Notes: generated by a model not told the origin, from the letters alone. A DNA stretch of 55,395 nucleotides from Crocinitomicaceae bacterium (GCA_002716065.1 PAZE01000001.1:36843-92237), one strand, 5' to 3'. Positions 26,723 through 36,806 are shown, counted from the first letter of the stretch. A program made the numbers and translations.

Positions 26723-27700
26723 ATGTCCTTAGTGGTAGATCAAATAAAGGCTCCTGTGGCTGAAGAAATGAAGAATTTTGAAGAAAAATTCAAATCTTCT
26801 ATGAAAAGTGATGTTGCACTTTTAGATAAAATTACCAATTATATTATTAAAAGAAAGGGGAAACAAATGCGTCCTCTTTTTGTCTTTTTATCAGCGAAAG
26901 CTTGTGGGCAGATTTCTGAGGCTACCTATACGGCTGCTTCTTTAATTGAACTTTTGCATACAGCAACATTAGTTCACGATGATGTAGTTGATGATGCGAA
27001 TGAAAGAAGAGGCTTTTTTTCTATTAATGCACTTTGGAAAAATAAAATTGCAGTGCTGGTAGGAGATTTTTTACTTTCAAGAGGGTTGTTATTAACTACT
27101 GAGAAGGGACATTTTGATTTACTTGAAATTGTTTCCAAAGCGGTAAAACAAATGAGTGAGGGAGAACTTTTACAAATGGAAAAGGCAAGAAGGTTAGATA
27201 TTGATGAAAAAGTGTATTATCAAGTCATACAGCAAAAAACAGCGTCTTTGGTTGCCTCTTGTTGTGCAAGTGGGGCCCAATCGTCTGGTGCCTCAAAGCA
27301 AATAGTTGATGCCATGTATGAATTTGGTGTAAATGTGGGTATGGCCTTTCAGATAAAAGACGATATTTTTGACTTTGGATCCTCTAAAGAAATTGGAAAA
27401 CCAACAGGTATTGACATTAAAGAACGTAAGATGACTCTTCCACTTATTTACACCCTAAATAAAGTAGACAGAAAGGATAAAAACAGAATAATAAACACTT
27501 TTAAAAACTATAATGAAGATCCTGAAAGAGTGCAGGAAGTTATTCAGCTAGTAATTGACAACGGTGGTATCGAATATTCAGAAATAAAAATGAACCAATA
27601 CAAAGAGATGGCGCTGAAGTCTATAGAAATTATTGGAGAAAGTGAGGCTAAGAAGTCGTTGATTTCATTGCTGGAATATTCCATTTCAAGAAATAAATAA
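26723..27700 (+). CDS. Polyprenyl diphosphate synthase (octaprenyl/solanesyl type)
   Basis: 325 aa trans-prenyl chain synthase. The first Asp-rich motif DDxxD is D86-D90 (LVHDDVVDDANERRG) and the second is DDIFDF. The GKQMRPLFVFLSAKA segment binds isopentenyl diphosphate. The product is probably the long isoprenoid side chain of menaquinone. The chain length is set by residues ahead of the first motif (LLHTATL) and cannot be read off with certainty. It is followed 16 bp later by uvrC and probably shares a transcript. Confidence 0.9.
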   Translation: MSLVVDQIKAPVAEEMKNFEEKFKSSMKSDVALLDKITNYIIKRKGKQMRPLFVFLSAKACGQISEATYTAASLIELLHTATLVHDDVVDDANERRGFFSINALWKNKIAVLVGDFLLSRGLLLTTEKGHFDLLEIVSKAVKQMSEGELLQMEKARRLDIDEKVYYQVIQQKTASLVASCCASGAQSSGASKQIVDAMYEFGVNVGMAFQIKDDIFDFGSSKEIGKPTGIDIKERKMTLPLIYTLNKVDRKDKNRIINTFKNYNEDPERVQEVIQLVIDNGGIEYSEIKMNQYKEMALKSIEIIGESEAKKSLISLLEYSISRNK

Positions 27701-27716
27701 ATACTATTTTTATAAG

Positions 27717-29507
27717 ATGAGTGATTTACAGACAATAGTAAAATCATTATCTAAAAGTCCTGGGGTTTATCAATTTATTGACAATTCCAACACCATTATA
27801 TATATAGGAAAAGCAAAAAATTTAAAAAGTAGAGTTTCCTCTTATTTTAACAAAGCACAATTTGAAAACAAAAAAACCAAGCTTCTTGTTTCAAGAATTT
27901 GTGATGTTAAAACTATAAAAGTAGATACGGAGATGGATGCTCTTTTACTAGAAAATTCTCTCGTAAAAAAGTATCAACCTAAATACAATGTTCAGCTAAA
28001 GGATGATAAAACGTACCCTTGGATTTGTATTAAAAATGAGCCTTTTCCTAGAATTTCAATAACAAGAAGAGTTTTAAAAGATGGGGCTAAATATTTTGGG
28101 CCATACCCATCAGTTAAAATTGTAAAACAAGTGGTAGGTTTTCTAATTGACAATTTTAAAATTAGAAATTGTACCCACGATTTAAAAAAACAACACCCTT
28201 TAAAAAATGAGTTAAAAACTTCAGTTGAATATTACATAGGCAATTGTAAGGGATGCTGTCAGGGAGATGTTCCCGTTGAAGAGTACGATAAAAGAATAAA
28301 GGCAGTTTCAAATGTGCTAAAAGGAAATGTTAGTGGAGTAATTAAAGAGCTAAAGCAACAAATGCATGCCGCTTCACAGAATTTTCATTATGAAAAAGCT
28401 CACGATTATAAGCTAAAGATAGCTGCTCTTGAAAATCATCAAGCAAAATCAGCTGTTGTAAGTAACAAGATCTCTAATGTTGATGTGTTTACAATTGAAG
28501 AAGATGGTTTTTATGCCTACATCAATTATTTAAAAGTAATAGAGGGAGCCATTAATCAAAGTAGAATGATTGAGGTTAAAAAAAAATTAAATGAGCATAA
28601 ATTAGAATTGCTAGAAAAGGCCATTGCTGATGTTATTCAGCAATCAGAATCGCCAATTTGTGAGCTCATTCTTCCATTTGAAGTTAAATTGCCTAAACAG
28701 TTAAAAGTTACCATTCCTGAAAGAGGTGAAAAGAAACAACTTATAGCAATTTCTCAAAAAAATGCGTTTTATTATAAACAGGAAAAACAACGAAAAGAAG
28801 CGCTTAAAAACCCTCAAATTTCTACCAACCGAATTTTAAAAACTATTCAGAAAGATTTGCGATTAGCAGAACTTCCTGTTCATATGGAATGTTTTGACAA
28901 CTCTAATTTTCAAGGAGAAGAAGCCGTTGCGGCTTGTGTTGTTTTTAAAAATGCAAAGCCAGCGAAAAAACAATACAGACATTTTAACATTAAAACGGTT
29001 GTTGGGCCAGACGATTTTTCTTCAATGGAAGAGGTGGTATATCGTAGGTATAAAAGGCTGCTGGAAGAGAATAAAGCATTGCCACAATTAATTGTTTTAG
29101 ATGGTGGAAAAGGGCAACTTAGTAGTGCTGTAAAAAGCTTAAAAAAACTAGGTATTATTGGAAAAGTTGCCGTAGTTTCTATAGCAAAGAAGTTGGAAGA
29201 AATTTATTTTCCTGGCGATAAGTTTCCACTATACATAGACAAGAAATCTGAATCTTTGAAAATTATTCAGCAAATGAGAAATGAAGCACATCGATTTGGG
29301 ATTAAGCACCATAGAAACAAACGAATTAAAGTTACCTTAAAGTCAGAGCTAACATCAATTGAAGGAGTTGGGGAGAAAACAGCACAATTGCTATTTCGAG
29401 AGTTTAAGTCTATTGATGAAATAAAAACAAAAAGTGTTGATCAATTGGCCGAGGTGGTAGGTCTTGTTAGAGCCAAAAGTATATATCACTATTTTTTGAC
29501 TAGCTAA
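27717..29507 (+). CDS. uvrC: Excinuclease ABC subunit C
   Basis: 596 aa, the usual UvrC size. The N-terminal GIY-YIG endonuclease (PGVYQFIDNSNTIIYIGKAK) makes the 3' cut. A Cys cluster (CTHDLKKQHP...CKGCCQG), a UVR domain that binds UvrB (about 210-245), the RNase H-like 5'-cutting domain (MECFDNSNFQGEEAVAAC, LIVLDGGKGQL) and a C-terminal helix-hairpin-helix pair (SIEGVGEKTAQLL) follow in the normal order. uvrA and uvrB are not in the window. Confidence 0.96.
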   Translation: MSDLQTIVKSLSKSPGVYQFIDNSNTIIYIGKAKNLKSRVSSYFNKAQFENKKTKLLVSRICDVKTIKVDTEMDALLLENSLVKKYQPKYNVQLKDDKTYPWICIKNEPFPRISITRRVLKDGAKYFGPYPSVKIVKQVVGFLIDNFKIRNCTHDLKKQHPLKNELKTSVEYYIGNCKGCCQGDVPVEEYDKRIKAVSNVLKGNVSGVIKELKQQMHAASQNFHYEKAHDYKLKIAALENHQAKSAVVSNKISNVDVFTIEEDGFYAYINYLKVIEGAINQSRMIEVKKKLNEHKLELLEKAIADVIQQSESPICELILPFEVKLPKQLKVTIPERGEKKQLIAISQKNAFYYKQEKQRKEALKNPQISTNRILKTIQKDLRLAELPVHMECFDNSNFQGEEAVAACVVFKNAKPAKKQYRHFNIKTVVGPDDFSSMEEVVYRRYKRLLEENKALPQLIVLDGGKGQLSSAVKSLKKLGIIGKVAVVSIAKKLEEIYFPGDKFPLYIDKKSESLKIIQQMRNEAHRFGIKHHRNKRIKVTLKSELTSIEGVGEKTAQLLFREFKSIDEIKTKSVDQLAEVVGLVRAKSIYHYFLTS

Positions 29508-29592
29508 TTGGTTTGCTTAACACATCTTTAGCTTAAATTTCTTTTATTGTTCATCTATAAATAGTAATTTTAATTGTTCTATTTGTAGAGTA

Positions 29593-30663
29593 TTGATAAA
29601 TGTTTCTAAACATATTTACGATTTGCTATTTGATCACGATTGTGTGATAATTCCAAATTTTGGTGGGTTTGTGGCTAATTATGCATCTTCAAAATATGAT
29701 TCCTTAACCAACACTATTACCCCTCCTAAAAAGCATTTACTTTTTAATAAAAACTTAATTAACAACGATGGGTTGTTAGCCCATAGGGTGAGTTCAGCTG
29801 AAGGGCTTCCGTACGACAAAGCATTAAGTGCTATTGAAGATTTTTCGGTCAAACTAATTAAAAAACTGAATTCTGAAAAAAGAGTAGAGCTCCTAGGAAT
29901 AGGAATCCTTTTTTTAGCTCAAGGACAATATAGATTCAAAAGTGATGAAACCAATTTTTTAATTAGTTCATTTGGCTTGCCTGTTTTAAGTGTTGTTCCA
30001 CTACAGCCTATTTCAAAGCCAACTGGTAAAGATCAGACTCCGATTATTCCCCTTAAAGAGAAATCCCAGCAAAATCAAAAAACACCTAAAAGGTATTGGT
30101 GGGTTGCCGCTGCTTTGCTCCCTATCTTTTTTTATACTGCTTGGATTCCACTTAAAACCAATTTGTTTACCGATCATTCAAAATTTCATTACTCTGATTT
30201 AAACCCCTTTACTTTTAGTAAGAAAAACAATTATTACAAGAATAATCTTGTCTTTTGCAACAACTCTCAATTTTCAGTTGATCAGAAATGGGAAGCCAAA
30301 AATCTTGAAGCTTTCTACCAAAAGTATCCTTTAGATGAGCAGGCTTCATTTGTTGTTGTTCGGCTAAAAGAGCCTGCAGTAACAACTTTTGTTGATGTTT
30401 CTGGTGATGTAATTGTTGCTGACAATAGTGTTAAAAAGCAAAGGTATTATCTTGTTGGTGGTTGTTTTAAGAAAAAATCAAATGCTGAGGGGTTTTTACA
30501 AAGTTTGTTGGAAAAAGGATTTCCGGCTTCACTTATAGATAAACATAAAGGCCTTCATAGAATAGGTATTAGTGGTTTTGATTCTAGAAAACAAGCAAAA
30601 TTAGCACGAAAAAAAATTCTGAAAGAACACGGTATTTCTTCATGGGTTCTTAAACTAAAATAG
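29593..30663 (+). CDS. HU-CCDC81 / SPOR domain protein
   Basis: 356 aa. Residues 1-125 form the paired bacterial CCDC81-type HU domains (HIYDLLFDHDCVIIPNFGGF, KRVELLGIGILFLAQGQYRF). Residues about 172-190 form one membrane segment (YWWVAAALLPIFFYTAWIPL). The C-terminal about 75 residues are a SPOR domain (YYLVGGCFKKKSNAEGFLQS, GISGFDSRKQAKLARKKI), which binds denuded septal peptidoglycan. So the HU-like part is cytoplasmic and SPOR periplasmic. It starts with TTG (29593-29595), which gives MINVSKHIYDLL; there is no in-frame ATG. The likely role is at division septa, perhaps linking DNA to the wall. recX follows 4 bp later. Confidence 0.85.
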   Translation: MINVSKHIYDLLFDHDCVIIPNFGGFVANYASSKYDSLTNTITPPKKHLLFNKNLINNDGLLAHRVSSAEGLPYDKALSAIEDFSVKLIKKLNSEKRVELLGIGILFLAQGQYRFKSDETNFLISSFGLPVLSVVPLQPISKPTGKDQTPIIPLKEKSQQNQKTPKRYWWVAAALLPIFFYTAWIPLKTNLFTDHSKFHYSDLNPFTFSKKNNYYKNNLVFCNNSQFSVDQKWEAKNLEAFYQKYPLDEQASFVVVRLKEPAVTTFVDVSGDVIVADNSVKKQRYYLVGGCFKKKSNAEGFLQSLLEKGFPASLIDKHKGLHRIGISGFDSRKQAKLARKKILKEHGISSWVLKLK

Positions 30664-30667
30664 TTTT

Positions 30668-31135
30668 ATGAGTGGTATTCAACCTTTAGACATGAAGGTA
30701 GTTTCTAAATTAATGCGCTATTGTGCATATAGAGAGCGCTCTAAAAAGGAGGTTATTCAAAAGTTGCAATCTTTAGGTGTTGGTTTTTCGGACCCTTATT
30801 TAGATTATTTGACAAACAACAATTACTTGAATTTCTCACGTTACGCTCATGCTTTTGCTCTAGGGAAATTTCGAATAAATAAATGGGGAAAACAAAAGAT
30901 AAAACAAGCCTTACATTTAAATGGAGTGGATCATGATTTAATAAATACGGCTGTTTCAAGTATAAATGATGAAGATTATACAATTACCCTTAATTCTTTA
31001 GCTAAAAATAAGTTAAAGGATATCAAAGGAAAAAATGAATTTGAAATTAGGTCCAAAGCATCTCGCTATTTAATTTCTAAAGGATATGAACCCGAATTAA
31101 TAAAGCAAGCTTTGGATGGTCTTTTAAAGGACTAA
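30668..31135 (+). CDS. recX: Regulatory protein RecX
   Basis: 155 aa made of three-helix RecX repeats (LMRYCAYRERSKKEVIQKL, ARY-like FSRYAHAFALGKFRINKWG, KASRYLISKGYEPELIKQAL). It binds RecA filaments and limits their activity. recA is not near. The ATG is 4 bp after the preceding stop, so it is co-transcribed with the HU/SPOR gene. The 3' end overlaps the convergent TonB receptor gene by 4 bp. Confidence 0.9.
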   Translation: MSGIQPLDMKVVSKLMRYCAYRERSKKEVIQKLQSLGVGFSDPYLDYLTNNNYLNFSRYAHAFALGKFRINKWGKQKIKQALHLNGVDHDLINTAVSSINDEDYTITLNSLAKNKLKDIKGKNEFEIRSKASRYLISKGYEPELIKQALDGLLKD

Positions 31136-33561
31136 AATTTTAAAGCATACTGGCAGATAATTGTTCTTGGAGGTAAAACATTAGCAGGCCTATTGCTGTA
31201 CTCTCTATTAAAAACATTTGTCATAAGAAGAGAAAGCCTAGAGGATTTTGTTACTCCAAATGAAAGTCTAGCATCACATACTATGTCTCCAGTTCTTCTA
31301 GCATCTCTATATGGACCATAACCAGGAAGAATTTCTACTGGAGCACCATTAATTACTACACCAGGGAGTGCTTCGGTAAAAGCCTTGTCTACATTGGCCA
31401 TAAAGCTAGTATACCTTATACTTGCTCCAAAAGCAACTTTTTTATAATCAACTTGAAAATCAATTTTTGCCATGTGTTTGTTTCGATATTTCAAAGTTTC
31501 AGAATCTGGATCACTAAAGGTTGCTAAGTAAGCTGAATCTGGGTCAATTGCAGTAGGATTTATGTAGGTGTATCCGGCTAATGTGCTGATGGTAAAATCT
31601 CCTATATCTCCTTGTCCAACAATAGACGCTTCAAAACCTGGAATATTTGCATTTTGTATATTGTTGCTACGGGCTCCTAAGTAATTAGCCAAAACTCCAA
31701 ATCCATTGGCCTGCACAACGGCCGCAAGTTCTGCATCAGTAATGTCTGCTCCATCTAAGTTGTAAAATCCAAACATAAATTCCATCATGTCTGTATATTG
31801 AGTTAAGAATCCAGAAAGATCTAAATATCCTTGAAAGTTTTTGATTTTAAATCCCTGTTTAATTCCGATTTCTGCACTCCATCCATATTCAGGTTGAATG
31901 TTGGCATTTGGGAAAATATTTAATCCTCCAACAAATGTTGAAATGTATTTTTCAGCAATTGAAGGGAATCGATATCCTTGGCCATATGATGCCCTTATAA
32001 AAGTATATTCCATTGGATTATAAGTTGCTCCTAATCTGAATACTGGTTGAAAAGGGAGTGTTTTGTCTATAGATAAAAGCTTACCTTCAGTAAAGACAGA
32101 ATCAATTCTATAATATTCTAAACGGGTTCCTCCAGTTAGCGTTACTTTATCCCATTTTTTATCAAGCTGAAGAAATCCTGCAATATTGTTTGAGGTGTGG
32201 TCTCCATAAAGTTCAGAAATAACATCAGTAAAAGAAAAGGTAAGTCCCGTAGTTAAAGAAAGTTGACTATCCCAACGTTTCTGAAATTGATATTCTGCAA
32301 AATAATAGTTTGCTGTTGCTGCTTGATTGGTGTTGTTCTTATTGTCAGACCTAAATAATCGAGTTCTTATATTGTGCTTATTGCCGTTAGTATCCAAATA
32401 GGTGAGGTATGGATCAATCATTATTCGAGTGCTCGAGTATTCACTTAAAGTAGTGGTAGCAGTATCTGTTCCTCCTAGAGCATGGAGCACACTGTCGGCA
32501 TTAGCCCAAATAAAGAACACACTACCATCATTAAAGTTGGTATTAATATTAAGTCCATAGGTAAGTCCATCAATTTTTTCAGAGTAATGTTTTAGCCCTC
32601 CATTTAAACGGTAACGATTTTCAAATGAACCTTTTCTATATCCTTGGTCTTGCATGAAGTTTCCCCCAACAACCAATTCGTTGTTCTTTCCTAGTTTTCT
32701 AAGGTGAGTAAAGTTGGATTGAACGTAGTACTGTGCTCCATCCCACCAAGTTTGTTGATCTCTTTCGGCAATTGAATCACTCCCATTAGATGCTGTTAAT
32801 GCTCTATTGAAATATCCTGGAAGATAATAGCCGTTTGAAACAGTGATGTTGGTAAGAGGTTTTTCTTTAGGATATTTAGTTCTAATGTTGATTACTCCAT
32901 TTAGTGCAGATGAACCATATAAAACAGACGAAGCACCTTTCAAAATTTCTATTTGTGCAATGTTTTCCATTGGAATAGCGCTAAATTTAATATCGTTAGC
33001 ATCACCAGCAAGCATGGGCATTTCATCCACCATAACTAAAACCCTACTTCCCGCACCATAACTCCATCCGCTTCCGCCTCTAATGCTTATTTGATTTTCA
33101 TTTACTTGAACTCCAGGAACCTGCTCTATAATTGCCTCGGCATCTCTAGTAGCCTTATTTTCTATTAATGCCGGCTTGATTATAGCCATAGAAACCGGAA
33201 CCTCTCCAAGCTTTTGCTCGTATTTGCTTGCTGAAACCACTACATCGTCCAGTTGATTTATTGATGGGTTAAGCGTAAGATTAATCGTTTTAACCTCTCC
33301 GGCTGAGAGTGTAATGGATTTAGTTACGGTTTTATATCCAACATATTTAAAGTCTACGTTATATGTACCAGGTTCTGTTGAAATGGAATACTCTCCATCT
33401 AAATTGGTAGAAGCACCATTTCCAGTGTTAAGAACAACATTTGCACCAATTAAAGGTTCATTGTAGTCTCCGTCCATTAGCACTCCTTTTAAAGTGGCAT
33501 TTTGTGATTGAATGGTGTTTAAAAATAGTCCAGCAAGAAGAAAAAGTAAAATTCTATTCAT
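31132..33561 (-). CDS. TonB-dependent outer-membrane receptor with N-terminal carboxypeptidase-like domain
   Basis: 809 aa. A signal peptide (MNRILLFLLAGLFLNTIQSQ) leads a CarboxypepD_reg-like domain (about 20-105, LKGVLMDGDYNEPLIGANV). The plug domain spans about 115-230 (QLDDVVVSASKYEQKLGEVP, GVQVNENQISIRGGSGW), followed by a 22-strand barrel ending in a Phe-type C-terminus (TIICQYALKF). Such receptors import iron chelates, cobalamin or other large ligands with TonB energy. No ligand-specific partner gene is adjacent, so the substrate is unknown. The TonB-like gene at 35516 lies one gene upstream on the same strand. Confidence 0.92.
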   Translation of the reverse strand: MNRILLFLLAGLFLNTIQSQNATLKGVLMDGDYNEPLIGANVVLNTGNGASTNLDGEYSISTEPGTYNVDFKYVGYKTVTKSITLSAGEVKTINLTLNPSINQLDDVVVSASKYEQKLGEVPVSMAIIKPALIENKATRDAEAIIEQVPGVQVNENQISIRGGSGWSYGAGSRVLVMVDEMPMLAGDANDIKFSAIPMENIAQIEILKGASSVLYGSSALNGVINIRTKYPKEKPLTNITVSNGYYLPGYFNRALTASNGSDSIAERDQQTWWDGAQYYVQSNFTHLRKLGKNNELVVGGNFMQDQGYRKGSFENRYRLNGGLKHYSEKIDGLTYGLNINTNFNDGSVFFIWANADSVLHALGGTDTATTTLSEYSSTRIMIDPYLTYLDTNGNKHNIRTRLFRSDNKNNTNQAATANYYFAEYQFQKRWDSQLSLTTGLTFSFTDVISELYGDHTSNNIAGFLQLDKKWDKVTLTGGTRLEYYRIDSVFTEGKLLSIDKTLPFQPVFRLGATYNPMEYTFIRASYGQGYRFPSIAEKYISTFVGGLNIFPNANIQPEYGWSAEIGIKQGFKIKNFQGYLDLSGFLTQYTDMMEFMFGFYNLDGADITDAELAAVVQANGFGVLANYLGARSNNIQNANIPGFEASIVGQGDIGDFTISTLAGYTYINPTAIDPDSAYLATFSDPDSETLKYRNKHMAKIDFQVDYKKVAFGASIRYTSFMANVDKAFTEALPGVVINGAPVEILPGYGPYRDARRTGDIVCDARLSFGVTKSSRLSLLMTNVFNREYSNRPANVLPPRTIICQYALKF

Positions 33562-33652
33562 TTAGAGTATTTAAAAGTTGCTAAATTCGCTTAAAAGCAG
33601 AAATAAACTTCAATTTATAAAATAAACAGTAATTAAAAACTAAAAAAATAGA

Positions 33653-35452
33653 TTATTCTTTTGGCTTACTGTATTTGTAGTCTATTTTTTTGAGAATATC
33701 TTTGGTTTTCACTCCTTCTTTATAAACAACATGTAGAATAACTTTACCTCTTTTGGAGTATACTTTCATAGCCCCATGTTTTTTGTTGTCTTTGTAGTTG
33801 ATTTCTGATTTAATATTTCCTCTTCTGCTAAATTCTTTAGCTACTCCATTTAACTTGCCTTCTTTGTAGTTGAGTTCTCTATTTGCAATTTCACCACCAG
33901 GATAATAGTACCTCCATAAGCCATCCTGCTTACCTTTATAATAGGAACCTTCAGAAACCAATTTTCCTTGAACTTGATCGAATGATTTTGAGGGGCCGTG
34001 TTTGTATGATCTTGGAACTTCACGATTAGATAGTTTGCTTTTTTCAACAAATGTTTTATAACTTTCTTGATCTTTTAAAACTCCTTGAGCTGTCCAGTAT
34101 TTCCACAAACCTGATTTTAAATCATTATTATATTCTCCTTCATATTTTTGTTTACCATTTGGATACCATCCCTTCCAAGCTTTTTCCATTAGACCGTTTT
34201 TGTATGACCCAATATCTTTTGACTGACCGTTTTCGTACCAAGAAGACCATAATCCATCTTCCATTCCTGAAGAGTAGCTTCCTTTAAAAGCAGTGTTTCC
34301 ATTCTCATACCAAGTAGTCCAGATTCCATTTTTTTTGTCATTTTGGTAATCTCCTTTTTTCCAAACTTCTCCACCAGTATAGTAAAAAATCCATGGGCCT
34401 GTTTTTAACCCTAATTCAAAAGCTCCTTTGTAGTACAATTGACCATTTGGATACCAAAACTCCCAATGGCCATCTTGTTTTCCATTTTTGAAATATCCAT
34501 TCATGTCTTTTTGTCCATTTTCAAAAAAGTAGCTCCAAAATCCATTTTTATCGCCATAGGCATAATCCCCTTCAATTACTTTAGTTCCATCAACTAGATA
34601 TTCAATAAACTTGCCATGTTTTTTACCTCTTTTGTACTCATAGAGCTGAAAATCTTGATCTTCTACAAAGTACCTTTCTTTCCATAATCCATCTTTATAC
34701 CCATCCAAATAATTGCCAGTTATTCGAATGCTTCCATTAGCATTCCATTCTATGTAAGGACCATTGGCAAGTTCATTTTTAAATTCTTTAGATACTTTTT
34801 GTTTCCCAGAAAAATAAAAAGTTTCAATCTTTCCATTTCCATCTGAGATGAGTTTCTCTCCTTTTGAGTTGTAATACTCTATTAAATACTCAGTGGTGTC
34901 ATTTTCTTTATGGCGTGTTGTTTGATAAGGGGTCCCATCTTCATAATAATAATTCCAAGTACCTAATTTAAAGGATTCAAATTCTGCTAATTTAATTTGC
35001 CAATCCATGAAATTTGTGGTGTCTGAAAGAAAATTTTCTGGCAACCCACTATACTCTCCTTTTTCTGCTAATTGTCCATTTTCGTAGAAAGCCTTAAATA
35101 TAGAATCTGCAACTCCTAAAAAGTAAAAGGCCTGAATTTTTAGCTTTCCATTTTCGTAAAAAAAGACAGATCTACCATGTTTTAAACCCATATAATAACG
35201 AGTAACTTCTTGAATATTTCCCTTTTTGTTGAAAAACTTCCATTCCCCAACTCTTTGCCCAACGCTTGTAAAGCTAGTATTGTTGTAGTATCCTACACTT
35301 CTTATTGTAGTACTATCTAAATCCCAGTAAGTTATTTCTTCTTTCGCTTTTAACAGTCCTTTTTCTCTTTTCCATTGATCTTGTGAAAAAAAAGTAGAGT
35401 TGCCTAAAAAGCATAGTAGTAAAAAAGTGTGAAAAGCAGAAGTTCGGTTCAT
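33653..35452 (-). CDS. Secreted MORN/YwqK-repeat protein
   Basis: 599 aa. A signal peptide (MNRTSAFHTFLLLCFLGNST) is followed by roughly 20 tandem repeats of about 23 residues. These have the pattern G.W..WY.NGQ...G.Y..G...G (for example GHWEFWYPNGQLYYKGAFEL). This is the MORN_2/YwqK family, sometimes listed as 'toxin-antitoxin system YwqK antitoxin'; that label has no support here because no toxin is adjacent. The repeats form an extended beta-hairpin solenoid, likely for binding. No catalytic motif is seen. It is 63 bp downstream of the TonB-like gene and may share its transcript. Export is inferred from the signal peptide; there is no T9SS domain. Confidence 0.8.
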   Translation of the reverse strand: MNRTSAFHTFLLLCFLGNSTFFSQDQWKREKGLLKAKEEITYWDLDSTTIRSVGYYNNTSFTSVGQRVGEWKFFNKKGNIQEVTRYYMGLKHGRSVFFYENGKLKIQAFYFLGVADSIFKAFYENGQLAEKGEYSGLPENFLSDTTNFMDWQIKLAEFESFKLGTWNYYYEDGTPYQTTRHKENDTTEYLIEYYNSKGEKLISDGNGKIETFYFSGKQKVSKEFKNELANGPYIEWNANGSIRITGNYLDGYKDGLWKERYFVEDQDFQLYEYKRGKKHGKFIEYLVDGTKVIEGDYAYGDKNGFWSYFFENGQKDMNGYFKNGKQDGHWEFWYPNGQLYYKGAFELGLKTGPWIFYYTGGEVWKKGDYQNDKKNGIWTTWYENGNTAFKGSYSSGMEDGLWSSWYENGQSKDIGSYKNGLMEKAWKGWYPNGKQKYEGEYNNDLKSGLWKYWTAQGVLKDQESYKTFVEKSKLSNREVPRSYKHGPSKSFDQVQGKLVSEGSYYKGKQDGLWRYYYPGGEIANRELNYKEGKLNGVAKEFSRRGNIKSEINYKDNKKHGAMKVYSKRGKVILHVVYKEGVKTKDILKKIDYKYSKPKE

Positions 35453-35515
35453 ATTAGTTTTAACGATTCAAAGTTTAAATATAGAACTTAGTTGTGTTAA
35501 ATTAGTTACAAAAAC

Positions 35516-36250
35516 TTATTGTTTAATGTATTTAAATTCTACCCATCCAGATTTTTTCAATTCATCGTTAAAATCTTGACTAAAGCGCCACTCTTTTACA
35601 TATTCAAGAGCTGAATTTATAAGACATTCACTGTCTGTTGAAGTATTATTGACATCAATTTCGTGATTAACTACTTTTCCTTTTTGATTTACTTTAATGA
35701 GTATTCGAACAACCCCCTGCTGTTTGCATTTGTATGAGGGAGTTTTTTTAAAAAGAGCAGTTCTGTTTTTAACAGAGTAGGATGCTGTAGCAACGACATC
35801 ATTCCCAAATGAAGCTTCTTTGTTTTCTTTGGCTTCTTCATCAATTAATTGAGGGTTAATGCTTGAAGATTCTTTTTCTAAAAGCTCTGGATTATCCAAA
35901 CTGATGGTTTCAAACTCATCAGCCTCTAATTTTTTAAGTTCTTCTAGCACTTGTTGATCAGCTTTTTCGGTATCAAATGAACTGGTGTATGTGGTTTTAT
36001 CAATGTTGGTATTGGCGGTTACATTTGTTATAGGCTCACTATCAAAAGCTTCTTGATCTTGCAAATCAGTTTCAATATCGATAATGGGAGAATCATCAAT
36101 ATAATCTAAAACAGCAACTACTTTTTCTTTAGGATTGATTACAGTAAAGGACATGTTTTCAATGTTAAACCAAACAAAAAGAATCATGTGTACTGCCAAA
36201 GTTCCAATAATACCATGATTATATTTTATTATAACATCAACAATATTCAT
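35516..36250 (-). CDS. TonB-like energy-transducer protein
   Basis: 244 aa. One N-terminal membrane segment (about 12-30, HGIIGTLAVHMILFVWF) precedes a long acidic linker (about 40-150, Asp/Glu/Ser rich rather than the usual Pro/Lys). The C-terminal TonB-type fold (about 170-244) contains GVVRILIKVNQKGKVVNHEI and ALEYVKEWRFS. It could couple the proton motive force to outer-membrane receptors or another envelope machine. ExbB/ExbD are not nearby. It follows the DUF4924 gene by 17 bp. Confidence 0.7.
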   Translation of the reverse strand: MNIVDVIIKYNHGIIGTLAVHMILFVWFNIENMSFTVINPKEKVVAVLDYIDDSPIIDIETDLQDQEAFDSEPITNVTANTNIDKTTYTSSFDTEKADQQVLEELKKLEADEFETISLDNPELLEKESSSINPQLIDEEAKENKEASFGNDVVATASYSVKNRTALFKKTPSYKCKQQGVVRILIKVNQKGKVVNHEIDVNNTSTDSECLINSALEYVKEWRFSQDFNDELKKSGWVEFKYIKQ

Positions 36251-36267
36251 TGAAAGTAGAAATTGTT

Positions 36268-36804
36268 TTATAAGTTAAGCTCTCCAGCTTTCATTTGCTT
36301 GTACTTAACGGAAAGATAGCCTAAAACGTTTCTAAAATGTAAAAATGAAGCCTCAGAATCTTCAGAAATTGGCTCTCCTTTAAGTTTAAGTATTAGCTTT
36401 CCGTATAATGCATTAAAACAAAGTTGAATAGCATTTGTTTCTGGTTCTGAAGAAAGTTTTCGAAAATCTTCAATATGTGGAAGAGCTGCTTTATAAATGT
36501 CACTGTATTTGGAATCTTGCATTAAATTAATAAGAGTGCTATGAAGATAATTTAGTTCAATTAGTATTTCATTTATACTATTAGAGTGTCCTTTTTCTTT
36601 TTTACCTTGTATTTTTAAATCCTTAATAATTTGATTGTACCAATTCCTAGTGGCTTGTTTCTGATCTTCGGGCATCTGCTTGAAGATGTTTTTTTCAACT
36701 AAATCGATATCTAAATCAAAACCTCTTAACAAATCTTCAGTTTGCCACATATAAAGGACGTATTCAGCTATATTATTTTCTTTTATTTGATCAGCTAAAA
36801 GCAT
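36268..36804 (-). CDS. DUF4924 family protein
   Basis: 178 aa, mostly helical, no signal peptide or membrane segment, so cytosolic. The N-terminal IKENNIAEYVLYMWQTEDLL is the recognisable start of DUF4924, a family I know only from Bacteroidota; function unknown. It lies 2 bp after the OmpH-like gene and 17 bp before the TonB-like gene, so it travels with envelope genes. Confidence 0.75.
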   Translation of the reverse strand: MLLADQIKENNIAEYVLYMWQTEDLLRGFDLDIDLVEKNIFKQMPEDQKQATRNWYNQIIKDLKIQGKKEKGHSNSINEILIELNYLHSTLINLMQDSKYSDIYKAALPHIEDFRKLSSEPETNAIQLCFNALYGKLILKLKGEPISEDSEASFLHFRNVLGYLSVKYKQMKAGELNL

Positions 36805-36806
36805 GA

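Noticed and set aside
33653-35452. Toxin-antitoxin system based on the YwqK name
   Set aside because: The protein is a secreted repeat solenoid and no toxin gene is adjacent.
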